From Arhodomonas sp051195215 (lineage in GTDB: Bacteria > Pseudomonadota > Gammaproteobacteria > Nitrococcales > Nitrococcaceae), in NCBI RefSeq assembly GCF_051195215.1, contig NZ_JBNAZM010000011.1:1-64000 (forward strand): a DNA stretch of 64,000 nt, read 5' to 3'. The number at the start of each line of letters is the position of its first letter. Positions within the stretch are counted from its first letter, which is position 1. The position numbers and the translations under genes were made by a program. This document shows, one piece after another, positions 25,686 through 33,147 of the stretch. A model generated the notes under the pieces. That model was not told the DNA's origin. It did not search any database and saw nothing but the letters and a program-made list of their open reading frames with translations.

Positions 25686-26608
25686 GTGAGGCGAATCGCC
25701 ATACGGCGACGGCGACGGTGGCGGGCGAGGGCGGTCATGCCCTCGCTGCGCCCCGCTACGAGCTGATCCCGTTGCGGGGCATGCGCGAGCAGGCGCAGGC
25801 CCTGCCGCACGGGGCCACGGTGACGGTGACCTGCTCGCCACGGCACGGCATCGAGCGTACCCTGGAAGCGGCCGAGGCGCTCGCCGCCGACGGATTCCAC
25901 AGCGTGCCCCACTTGGCCGCGCGGCTGGTGCGTGACCGTGCGCACCTCCAGGCCATCCTGGACCGTATCGCCGCGGCGGGCATCGGCGACTGTTTCGTGG
26001 TGGGCGGGGACACCCAGCAGCCCGTGGGCGCGTTTGCCGGCGGTACGGAGCTCATCGAGACCATCACGGAGATGGCTCCACGTCCACGTCGGTTGGGTGT
26101 CCCGGTCTATCCGGAGGGGCACCACAGCCTCGACGACACCCACCTCGATGCGGCCCTGGCCGCGAAGGCCAAGATCGCGGACTACGCGGTTACCCAGTTG
26201 TGCTTCGAGGCCGAACCGTTGCTTGCGTGGCTGCGTGGGCAGCGCGAGCGTGGCTTCGGGCTGCCCGTCTATGCCGGACTGCCCGGCGTGCTGGATCGAA
26301 AGCGGATGCTCACGCTAGCGTTGCGCCTGGGGCTGGGGCCGTCAACGCGTGTGCTGCGGCGCCAGCATGGCCTCGTCGGACGGCTCATGCACTCCAGCGT
26401 CTACCGCGCAGACGAGCTCATCTGGTCGCTGGTGCCGGCGGTGGACGACCCGGTTTCCGGACTCGCCGGTTTCCACGTCTACACGTTCAATGCCGTCGCC
26501 GAGACCCACGCATGGCTGCGGGAGATGTATACGGCCTACTGCCGCTGGTATGGGATCGACATGGAGACATCGGCGGCGGTGGCGGCACCGGCCGAACAAC
26601 TGGGGTGA
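25682..26608 (+). CDS. Divergent MetF-like methylenetetrahydrofolate reductase
   Basis: This 308-residue TIM-barrel protein of the methylenetetrahydrofolate reductase type has a VVGGDTQQP segment in place of the MetF LALRGD motif and PHLAARLV in place of the PHLTC-like strand. The N-terminus lacks the SFEFFPP segment carrying the catalytic Glu of E. coli MetF, so the enzyme is non-canonical. Start and stop overlap the DmdA-like gene (ATGA). It probably oxidises 5-methyl-THF made by that enzyme to 5,10-methylene-THF, as in LigM-MetF demethylation modules. Confidence 0.75.
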   Translation: MSEANRHTATATVAGEGGHALAAPRYELIPLRGMREQAQALPHGATVTVTCSPRHGIERTLEAAEALAADGFHSVPHLAARLVRDRAHLQAILDRIAAAGIGDCFVVGGDTQQPVGAFAGGTELIETITEMAPRPRRLGVPVYPEGHHSLDDTHLDAALAAKAKIADYAVTQLCFEAEPLLAWLRGQRERGFGLPVYAGLPGVLDRKRMLTLALRLGLGPSTRVLRRQHGLVGRLMHSSVYRADELIWSLVPAVDDPVSGLAGFHVYTFNAVAETHAWLREMYTAYCRWYGIDMETSAAVAAPAEQLG

Positions 26609-26632
26609 ACGTGGAGCGGGTTGAACGATTCG

Positions 26633-26804
26633 AGTATCGAGTTTGTGGACGGGTAACTCGAATGCTCTGCCACGGATGGGCGGGGCGGACGCCGCCGGGA
26701 GGCGCCGCGAGTACGTCCCTGTAGGCTCGTATGCCGCCCTCCCTGGCGGCATACGTTCCCGTCGCCGTTCGCCCCGCCCGTTCAACTTCAAACTCGATAC
26801 TAGG
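26633..26804. repeat. Palindromic intergenic element between convergent metF-like and DJ-1 genes
   Basis: Outer arms AGTATCGAGTTTG (left, near 26633) and CAAACTCGATACT (right, near 26790) flank GGGCGGGGCG/CGCCCCGCCC inverted blocks. A perfect 11-base hairpin, CGTATGCCGCC (26728-26738) with GGCGGCATACG (26745-26755), lies inside. It could terminate both converging transcripts, but no T-run is present. Confidence 0.65.
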
Positions 26805-26807
26805 CAC

Positions 26808-27380
26808 TCACGTATCGGCATAACGCTGGTGCGCGGCCGGGCGCTGGAGCTTGGCCTCCACGCCCGCCGCCGTCGCCGTACCCTCCAGGTGCTCGATGAG
26901 CGCCAGGGCGAAGTCCATGGCGGTGCCTGGGCCGCGGGAGGTGACCACGCGGTCGTCGGTCACCACCGGCTCCTCCAGGTAGGTGATGTCCGCGACCTCG
27001 TCGAGCCAGCCGGGGAAGCTCGTCACCTGCCGCCCGGCGAGCAGCCCGGCGCCGGCGAGCACGCTGGGGGCGGCGCAGATCGCCGCGGTCCAGCCACCGC
27101 TCTCGGCGTGGCGGGCGAGGAGGTCGCGCACGCGTTCGTCCGCGGTGAGGCGCTTGGCACCTTCGCCGCCGCCGGGCAGCACGATCATGTCGAAATCGTC
27201 GGCGAGCACCGAGGCGAGCGTGGTGTCCGCCTCCAGGACCACGCCGCGGCTCGCCGTCACGGGGCCGTCCGCCAGCGCGGCGACGGTGACCTCGATACCG
27301 GCGCGGCGCAGCAGGTCGATGACGGTTACCGCTTCGAGCTCCTCGCAGCCTTCGGCGAGGGGGACCAGGACGCATGCCAT
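26808..27380 (-). CDS. DJ-1/PfpI family protein (YajL-like)
   Basis: This 190-residue DJ-1 superfamily protein starts LVPLAEGCEELEAV, with the conserved Glu, and carries the nucleophile-elbow cysteine in AAICAAPSVL. YajL/DJ-1 members protect proteins from oxidative and carbonyl stress as chaperone or deglycase; the precise activity is debated. Its start lies 55 bases inside the upstream yibQ-type gene, so it is probably translated from the same message. The length matches YajL. Confidence 0.87.
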   Translation of the reverse strand: MACVLVPLAEGCEELEAVTVIDLLRRAGIEVTVAALADGPVTASRGVVLEADTTLASVLADDFDMIVLPGGGEGAKRLTADERVRDLLARHAESGGWTAAICAAPSVLAGAGLLAGRQVTSFPGWLDEVADITYLEEPVVTDDRVVTSRGPGTAMDFALALIEHLEGTATAAGVEAKLQRPAAHQRYADT

Positions 27381-28144
27381 TGTCTCGTTTCCTCCTCGGA
27401 TTCCATGCGTTCGGTGAGAGCGCTCGCTGGCACCAGCGTAACGCCGCGGGATGCCAGCCGGGCAAGTGCCTCGCGCAGGACCATGATCGTTTCCGGGTAA
27501 GGGTGCCCGATGGCCACTGCCGTGCCTTGCCGGCGGGCGCGTTCGAGGAGCTCCGCGAAACGCTCGCGTATGGCCGCCGGCTCGCGGCGGTTGTCGAGAA
27601 AGACGTCGCGCCGGACCACCGGTACGCGCTGCTCCCGGGCCATGCGCTCGGCGACGGTGTCGGCGGTAGTGCGGCTGTCGACGAAGTAAAGGTCGCCGCG
27701 TTCAGCCAGCAACCGCATGACCCATGTCATGTGGCCGGGGTGGCGGGTGATGAGGCTGCCGCGGTGATTGTTGAGGCCGGCCACGTGGGGGATGGCCGCG
27801 AGATTCGCCATGACGGTTCTGCGCACCGCGTGCTCGCGCATGTCCAGGTCCACCGCGCGCGGGCCGCCGGCATTGTCGCCCACCGCCTGCATGGGTTGAT
27901 GCAGGATCACCTCCTTGCCGGCGGCGTGGGCCGCCTCCGCGATCCGTCGTCCCATGGGGCTTCCCGGGAGGATCGCGCAGGTGACCGGGCCCGGCAGGTC
28001 GGCCACCGCCAGGTCGGCCGGGCGGTCGCCCAGGTCGTCGATGATCACCGCGATACGCGGTGTCTGGGCCGCCACCGGCAGCGCGAGCAGCACCAGCAGG
28101 CCGCCGAGCAGGCGGCCGAGCCGTTCACCCACGCGGCGATGCAT
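27326..28144 (-). CDS. YibQ-like divergent polysaccharide deacetylase family protein
   Basis: This 272-residue protein has a signal peptide (1-26, LLGGLLVLLALPVAAQ). The domain begins IAVIIDDLGDRPAD and includes LHQPMQA and GLNNHRGS segments typical of the divergent polysaccharide deacetylase family. It is probably periplasmic. The family often lies beside envC and ctpA, as here, suggesting a cell-wall role, but no enzymatic activity is established for YibQ. The start overlaps the ctpA stop by one base. The last 18 codons overlap the DJ-1 gene. Confidence 0.88.
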   Translation of the reverse strand: MHRRVGERLGRLLGGLLVLLALPVAAQTPRIAVIIDDLGDRPADLAVADLPGPVTCAILPGSPMGRRIAEAAHAAGKEVILHQPMQAVGDNAGGPRAVDLDMREHAVRRTVMANLAAIPHVAGLNNHRGSLITRHPGHMTWVMRLLAERGDLYFVDSRTTADTVAERMAREQRVPVVRRDVFLDNRREPAAIRERFAELLERARRQGTAVAIGHPYPETIMVLREALARLASRGVTLVPASALTERMESEEETRQWHASWSPSPKAARSSKR

Positions 28145-29442
28145 TACCGCGTGCGGGCCAGGATATCGAGACCGCGCAAAAGGTTCAGGGCCTGTGCCAG
28201 GGCGTAGTCCTCGCGCACCAGGCGGATCTCTTCGGCGGCGCGTTCCGCGTCCGTCTGCTCGCCATCGCCTGCCAGGTGACGGGTGAGGTCGGCTTCGGCG
28301 AGCGGACGCGGGCCATTGTCCTCGCGCTCGCTCACCGTGACCTCGGCCACCGGGACGTCGGGCACGATGCCTTCGGCCTGGATCGAGCGCCCGTCCGGCG
28401 TGTAGTAGCGCGCGGTGGTGAGCTTGATGGCGGCGCCGTCCTGTAGCGGCAGTATGGTCTGAACCGAGCCCTTGCCGAAGGTCTTGCGGCCCATGACCAC
28501 TGCCCGGCCCTGATCCTGGAGGGCGCCGGCGACGATCTCCGAGGCAGAGGCGGAACCGCCGTTGACCAGTACCACCAGGGGAGCGCCGCCAAGGGCGTCG
28601 TTGGGTGTGGCGCTGAAGCTCATCTCGGCGCGCTCCAGGCGCCCGCGGGTGCTGACGATGCGGCCGTTGGTGATGAAGGCGTCCGCCACTTCCACGGCGG
28701 CGTTGAGTACGCCACCCGGGTTGTTGCGCAGGTCCAGGACCATGCCCTGGAGGTCGTTGTCGGCCTCGCGTTTGAGCCGGTCGACGGCTTCGAGCACGTC
28801 CTCACCCGTGCGCTGCTGGAACTGGCTGATGCGCAGGTACGCGAAGCCGGGAGCGAGCATCCGCGTCTTGACACTCTCCACCTGGATGACCGCTCGCTCC
28901 AGCATAAGGTCGAAGGGTTGCTCGCGGCCGTCGCGCACGACGGTGAGCGTGATCTTCGAACCTGGTTCGCCGCGCATCAGCGTGACCGCCTCATTGAGGG
29001 ACATGCCCTTAACCGGCTGACCGTCGATGCGGATGATGAGGTCTCCCGCCTGCACACCGGCGCGGTCGGCGGGCGTGTCGTCGATGGGGGCGATCACCTT
29101 CACGAAGCCGTTCTCCATGCCGACTTCGATACCGAGTCCACCGAATTCGCCGCTCGTGCCGGCCTGGAGGTCGTCGTACTCCTGTGGGTCGAGATAGGAG
29201 GAATGCGGGTCCAGGCCCGAGAGCATACCGCGGATGGCGTTCTCGATGAGCTCGCGGTCACCGATTGACTCGACGTAGCCGTCCTGGATGCGGCTGAAGA
29301 CCTCGGTGAAGGTCCGCAGCTCCTCCAGCGGCACTTCCTGTGCCGGCGCCTCCCGTTCGGCGAGTACCTGTTGGGCCGCCGCGAGGAGAAAACCGAGCAG
29401 CACACCGGCCGAGAGGGTGTAGAGCGTCCTCGAAAATCGCAT
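28144..29442 (-). CDS. ctpA: Carboxyl-terminal processing protease CtpA (S41 family)
   Basis: This 432-residue periplasmic serine protease has an N-terminal signal/anchor (1-28) and a PDZ domain (about 100-180; GGLGIEV and GVQAGDLIIRIDG). The S41 catalytic core has Ser299 in GGSASASEIV and Lys324 in KTFGKGSVQ, with the expected 25-residue spacing. CtpA proteases trim C-terminal tails and regulate peptidoglycan hydrolases. The gene follows envC by 15 bases, a conserved arrangement linking it to envelope remodelling. Confidence 0.94.
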   Translation of the reverse strand: MRFSRTLYTLSAGVLLGFLLAAAQQVLAEREAPAQEVPLEELRTFTEVFSRIQDGYVESIGDRELIENAIRGMLSGLDPHSSYLDPQEYDDLQAGTSGEFGGLGIEVGMENGFVKVIAPIDDTPADRAGVQAGDLIIRIDGQPVKGMSLNEAVTLMRGEPGSKITLTVVRDGREQPFDLMLERAVIQVESVKTRMLAPGFAYLRISQFQQRTGEDVLEAVDRLKREADNDLQGMVLDLRNNPGGVLNAAVEVADAFITNGRIVSTRGRLERAEMSFSATPNDALGGAPLVVLVNGGSASASEIVAGALQDQGRAVVMGRKTFGKGSVQTILPLQDGAAIKLTTARYYTPDGRSIQAEGIVPDVPVAEVTVSEREDNGPRPLAEADLTRHLAGDGEQTDAERAAEEIRLVREDYALAQALNLLRGLDILARTR

Positions 29443-29457
29443 CGTCTCGTTCCTTGT

Positions 29458-30633
29458 TTATCCGCGGGTGTCGCGCTGTTTCAGCCAGGCGAGCGGGTCC
29501 ACCGGCTCACCGTCCACCCGCACCTCGAAGTACAGCGCACTGCGACGCTGACCGCCACTGGCACCCACCGCCGCAATGACTTCGCCGGCACGCACGCGCT
29601 CACCGGCTTCCCGATAAAGCGTCTGGTTATGCCCATAAAGGCTCAGCCGTCCGTTGCCATGATCAATGATGAGCAGCAGGCCAACCCCACGCAACCAGTC
29701 GGAGAAAACCACCTCCCCCGCGCCGACGGCGTGTACCGGGGTGCCGGTGTCGGCGCCGATGAGCACGCCGGACCAGCGAAGGTCTCCAAGGCGGGGGCTG
29801 CCGTAATCGGCGATGACCTTTCCGGCGACCGGCCAATTTCCCTCGCCGCGGGTGATACGCCCGGGCTCGGCGGTGGCTGCCTCGCGTTGCGCGCGGCGCT
29901 CGCGCAGCCGCTCGAGTCGCGTGCGCAGCTCCGTGACCAGCTCGCCGAGGCGCGACTCGTCATTGCGCAGTCGCGCGAGACGGGCGTCATCGTCCTCGAT
30001 GCGGGCTCGGACTTTGGCGAGGACCGCTTCGCGCTCGTCGAGACGATCGGCGAGCAGGGCGCGGCGTTCGCCGCGTTGTTTGCGCAGTTCTTGCAGCTCC
30101 GTGAGTGAGGCTTCGATCTCGTCGCGCAGTGCGGCGAGACTCTCCAGGGCTGCGGTCGCGGTTTCGATGCGCGCCGCCCGTGCCTCATTGAAGTAGCGGT
30201 AGTACACCGCGAGCCGGTCGATGCGGTCGGGTTGTTCCTGGCTGAGCAGCAGGCGCAGGAACGGGGTCTCGCCGGCCTGCCATGAGGCACGGATCTGTTC
30301 GGCGAGAAACGCGCGCTGCTCGGTGAGGCGTTTGCGCTCGGCCCTCTCGCGCGCGCGCAACGCCTCCAGGCGTTCGCGTTGCTCGGCGATCGCCTCCTCG
30401 CTGCGGCGTACCGCCCGCGCCGCCGCCGCCACTTCCTGCTCCAGGCTGGCGAGCTCCGCGTCCAGCCCTTCGGCGCGCTGGTGGCGCTCCGCGAGGGTTC
30501 GCTCCAGGGCGCGGATATCGCCACGCACGGATTCGAGGCGCTCGCGTGTGTCCGTGAGCTCCTGCTGCTGAGCGGGCGCGGCCGTTGCCACGATCAGCGC
30601 GGCGGCGATCAATAGGTGAGGGTGTCGTTTCAT
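29458..30633 (-). CDS. envC: EnvC-like murein hydrolase activator
   Basis: This 391-residue secreted protein has a signal peptide (1-22), a long coiled coil (about 24-255) and a C-terminal LytM domain (about 285-388). The LytM zinc residues are lost: the usual HxGxD position reads WSGVL. It should therefore activate amidases, as EnvC does, rather than cut peptidoglycan. The start MKRHPHLL at 30633 gives a proper signal peptide; an upstream extension would run into the dispersed repeat. ctpA and the yibQ-type gene follow in the same operon. Confidence 0.9.
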   Translation of the reverse strand: MKRHPHLLIAAALIVATAAPAQQQELTDTRERLESVRGDIRALERTLAERHQRAEGLDAELASLEQEVAAAARAVRRSEEAIAEQRERLEALRARERAERKRLTEQRAFLAEQIRASWQAGETPFLRLLLSQEQPDRIDRLAVYYRYFNEARAARIETATAALESLAALRDEIEASLTELQELRKQRGERRALLADRLDEREAVLAKVRARIEDDDARLARLRNDESRLGELVTELRTRLERLRERRAQREAATAEPGRITRGEGNWPVAGKVIADYGSPRLGDLRWSGVLIGADTGTPVHAVGAGEVVFSDWLRGVGLLLIIDHGNGRLSLYGHNQTLYREAGERVRAGEVIAAVGASGGQRRSALYFEVRVDGEPVDPLAWLKQRDTRG

Positions 30634-30821
30634 CGGCTCGGGTGGTGCGTATAATGCGCAGTTTACCAATCCTCTCAGAGGCAGCGTCATGCGTCAGCTT
30701 TCGCGGACGAATGCATGGCCGTGGCGTCGCCTTTGCCACCACGGGGCGGGGACGACCTCTGGGAGGATGGGTACCACGGCCCCGGGTGGGGCCACATCCA
30801 CGACGACGTTGACGGGCTCCG
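30634..30821. promoter_or_regulatory. Divergent envC/rhodanese region with dispersed repeat copy 3
   Basis: No gene is seen in 188 bases. The region has a TATAAT at 30650-30655 (plus strand), the 36-base repeat at 30662-30697, and GC-rich inverted blocks to about 30790. Many gammaproteobacteria have gpmI here. Confidence 0.5.
30662..30697 (+). repeat. 36-base dispersed repeat, copy 3
   Basis: It starts TTTACCAATCCTCTCAGAGG and ends TCATGCGTCAG. It differs from copy 1 at six positions. It is again intergenic and again followed by GC-rich inverted sequence. Confidence 0.75.
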
Positions 30822-31247
30822 ATGGACAAGCTGCTCGAGTTCGCTGCCAATCACTGGCTCCTGGTTCTCGCCCTGGTGGGCGTGATCGTCGCGCTCATTG
30901 CCAACGAGGTCTACCTACAGCTGCAGGGCCGCGACGCTCTGGACCCCGAGGCTGCCACCCGGCTCTACAATCGCGAGGACGCCGTGTTCGTGGACGTGCG
31001 CGATGACAACGCGTTCGTGTCGAACCACCTGCCCGGTGCCGTGCACGTGCCCCAGAGCCATCTCGAGCAACACCGCGAGCGTCTCGAGCGCCTGCGTGGC
31101 CGCCCGGTGATCGCCTACGGCGAGGCCGGTGGCATCGCGCGGGTGGTGGCGTCAATGCGTGGGATGGGGCTCGAGCCCGTCTACCAACTGCGCGGCGGCT
31201 TCGCCGCCTGGCGTGACCGCGGCCTGCCCACCGAAGGGCGGGGCTGA
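30822..31247 (+). CDS. Membrane-anchored rhodanese-like protein (YibN-like), catalytic cysteine absent
   Basis: This 141-residue protein has one N-terminal transmembrane helix (about 10-30) and a rhodanese fold (about 40-138; VFVDVRDDNAFVSNHLPGAVHVP). The active-site loop reads IAYGEAGGIAR, so the usual cysteine is replaced and the protein should not transfer sulfur. YibN-type genes lie next to secB/gpsA in many gammaproteobacteria, and the family has been linked to membrane-protein functions. Here grxC, usually next to it, is missing. It lies 36 bases before secB. Confidence 0.88.
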   Translation: MDKLLEFAANHWLLVLALVGVIVALIANEVYLQLQGRDALDPEAATRLYNREDAVFVDVRDDNAFVSNHLPGAVHVPQSHLEQHRERLERLRGRPVIAYGEAGGIARVVASMRGMGLEPVYQLRGGFAAWRDRGLPTEGRG

Positions 31248-31283
31248 GCGCGTTACCAAGCGCATCTGTGATCAGGAGGAACC

Positions 31284-31784
31284 ATGGCCGAGAGTAACGA
31301 AGCCAACGGCGCGGCCGCCGAGGGCAGCGAGCAGCAGTTCGCGATCCAGAAGATCTACCTGAAGGACTGTTCGCTGGAGTCCCCCAGCACGCCGGACGTG
31401 TTCCGCAGCGAGTGGCGGCCCGAGGCGAATGTCGAGCTGGACACCCAGCACCGTGAGGTCGGGGAGAACACCTATGAGGTCGTCATTCGACTGACCGTTA
31501 CCGCCAAGATCGACGGCAAGAGTGCGTATCTCTGCGAGGTACAGCAGGCTGGCGTGTTCACGCTCGCGGGCTTCGACGACGAGACCCGCGATCGTCTCCT
31601 CGGAAGCTTCTGCCCGGGCACGCTGTTTCCTTACGCCCGCGAGGCGGTCTCCGACCTCACCGGTAAGGGCGGTTTCCCGCCGATGGTGCTCGCCCCGGTG
31701 AACTTCGACGCCCTTTACGCGCAGCAGCGTGCCCGTCAGCAGCAGGGCGAGACTGCCGCTGAAGGCGCGCAACAGCAACACTGA
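31284..31784 (+). CDS. secB: Protein-export chaperone SecB
   Basis: This 166-residue chaperone holds preproteins unfolded and delivers them to SecA. The core starts FAIQKIYLKDCSLESP and includes the VCEVQQAG-like segment (YLCEVQQAGVF) and the SDLTGKGGFPP block near the C-terminus, both SecB signatures. It has an acidic N-terminus and a Gln-rich tail. A GGAGGA site precedes the ATG. It is followed 4 bases later by gpsA, the conserved order. Confidence 0.96.
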   Translation: MAESNEANGAAAEGSEQQFAIQKIYLKDCSLESPSTPDVFRSEWRPEANVELDTQHREVGENTYEVVIRLTVTAKIDGKSAYLCEVQQAGVFTLAGFDDETRDRLLGSFCPGTLFPYAREAVSDLTGKGGFPPMVLAPVNFDALYAQQRARQQQGETAAEGAQQQH

Positions 31785-31788
31785 CGGC

Positions 31789-32796
31789 ATGAGTGGCGGC
31801 CCGGAACGGGTTGCGGTCCTCGGCGCCGGCTCCTGGGGCACGGCGCTGGCGCTGGTGCTCGCGGGCAATGGCGCCGCGGTGACGCTCTGGGGACATGACC
31901 CCGGGCACGTGGACCGCCTCGCGCGTGAGCGCCGCAATCGCCGCCACCTTCCGGATGCCGCGTTCCCGGAAGGGTTGGCGGTATCTGCCGATCTGGATAC
32001 CGCGCTCGCCGGTGCGGACTGGGTGTTGATCGCTGTGCCCAGTCATGCCTTCGCGGCGCTCGTCGCCCAGCTCGCGCACCGGCTCGATGCCCGCACGCCA
32101 CTGCTGTGGGCGACCAAGGGCCTCGATGCCGACTCCGGCGGACTGCTTCATCACGTGGCGGCCGCAGCACTGCCGCAGACGCCGCTCGCGGTGCTCTCGG
32201 GGCCGAGCTTCGCCGCCGAGGTCGCGCGCGGCCTGCCCACGGCGATCACCCTGGCCGCCGCCGATGCGAACGTGGGGGCGCGGCTCGCTGCGGCCTTCCA
32301 CTGTGAGCACTTCCGCGTGTATACCAGTAGCGACCTCGTGGGCGTGGAGCTCGGCGGCGCGGTCAAGAACGTGCTCGCCATCGCCGCCGGTGTGGCCGAC
32401 GGGCTTGGTTTCGGCGCCAATGCGCGTGCCGGACTCATCACCCGCGGGCTCGCCGAGGTGCGCCGGCTGGGTCGCGCCATGGGGGCCGACGATCACACGT
32501 TCATGGGGCTCGCCGGGATGGGCGATCTCATCCTCACGTGCACCGACGACCAGTCGCGGAACCGCCGCATGGGCCTCGCCCTCGGCCGGGGGCTCGACGT
32601 GGCCGCCGCCGAGCGCGAGATCGGACAGACGGTGGAAGGGCTGCGCACGGCGCGGGAGCTCCATGCTCTGGCTGCCGCCCGTGGCGTCGAGATGCCCATC
32701 TGCGAACAGGTCCACGCGTTGCTGTCCGGCGCCGTGGACGCTGCCGAAGCCACCCGTAACCTCATGCTCCGCGAGCAAAAACGCGAGCTGGACTAG
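31789..32796 (+). CDS. gpsA: NAD(P)-dependent glycerol-3-phosphate dehydrogenase
   Basis: This 335-residue cytoplasmic enzyme reduces dihydroxyacetone phosphate to sn-glycerol-3-phosphate for phospholipid synthesis. It has the N-terminal dinucleotide motif VLGAGSWGTALA, the SGPSFA motif, the catalytic-lysine region GGAVKNVLAIAAG, and TRGLAE in the C-terminal helical domain. The start at 31789 is 4 bases after secB; an upstream in-frame start would overlap secB. Confidence 0.96.
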   Translation: MSGGPERVAVLGAGSWGTALALVLAGNGAAVTLWGHDPGHVDRLARERRNRRHLPDAAFPEGLAVSADLDTALAGADWVLIAVPSHAFAALVAQLAHRLDARTPLLWATKGLDADSGGLLHHVAAAALPQTPLAVLSGPSFAAEVARGLPTAITLAAADANVGARLAAAFHCEHFRVYTSSDLVGVELGGAVKNVLAIAAGVADGLGFGANARAGLITRGLAEVRRLGRAMGADDHTFMGLAGMGDLILTCTDDQSRNRRMGLALGRGLDVAAAEREIGQTVEGLRTARELHALAAARGVEMPICEQVHALLSGAVDAAEATRNLMLREQKRELD

Positions 32797-33147
32797 GCGT
32801 GTTTCGGTCCCCGGCGTTTACCCCCAATCGCGATGGCGTTTGCAAGGGGGGAGACCGGTGCATTCACCGCGTTGCATGTCGCGCTTGTCGTGTCCGTGAG
32901 TCGCCATCGCCCATCAGTCGCCATACAGTGACATCGACGCCTGCTGCCCGGACCTTTGGGAAGTCGCACGATCCCAACGGATCGTCGTGCAGAAGGCGGG
33001 ATATCCCTCTCGTTCCTCCCGGCGTGCCATATCGCTTCCGGCATTCGATGCCGCCGCGCTCCCACCGATTGTCCAATGTCCGATTTCAGGCGGCCGTCCG
33101 GTCGTGGCATGCTATGGGGCCCATTCCGTTTCTTGACGAGGCATTCC
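32797..33147. other. Intergenic region upstream of hemC
   Basis: I see no gene in 351 bases. There is an imperfect hairpin near 32966-32990 (GCACGATCC with GGATCGTCGTGC), but no clear promoter pair, terminator T-run or RNA gene. Confidence 0.4.

Noticed and set aside
32797..33147. Possible small gene or N-terminal extension of hemC
   Set aside because: In-frame upstream sequence shows no similarity to HemC, and the ATG at 33148 gives the canonical N-terminus. Minus-strand frames look non-coding.
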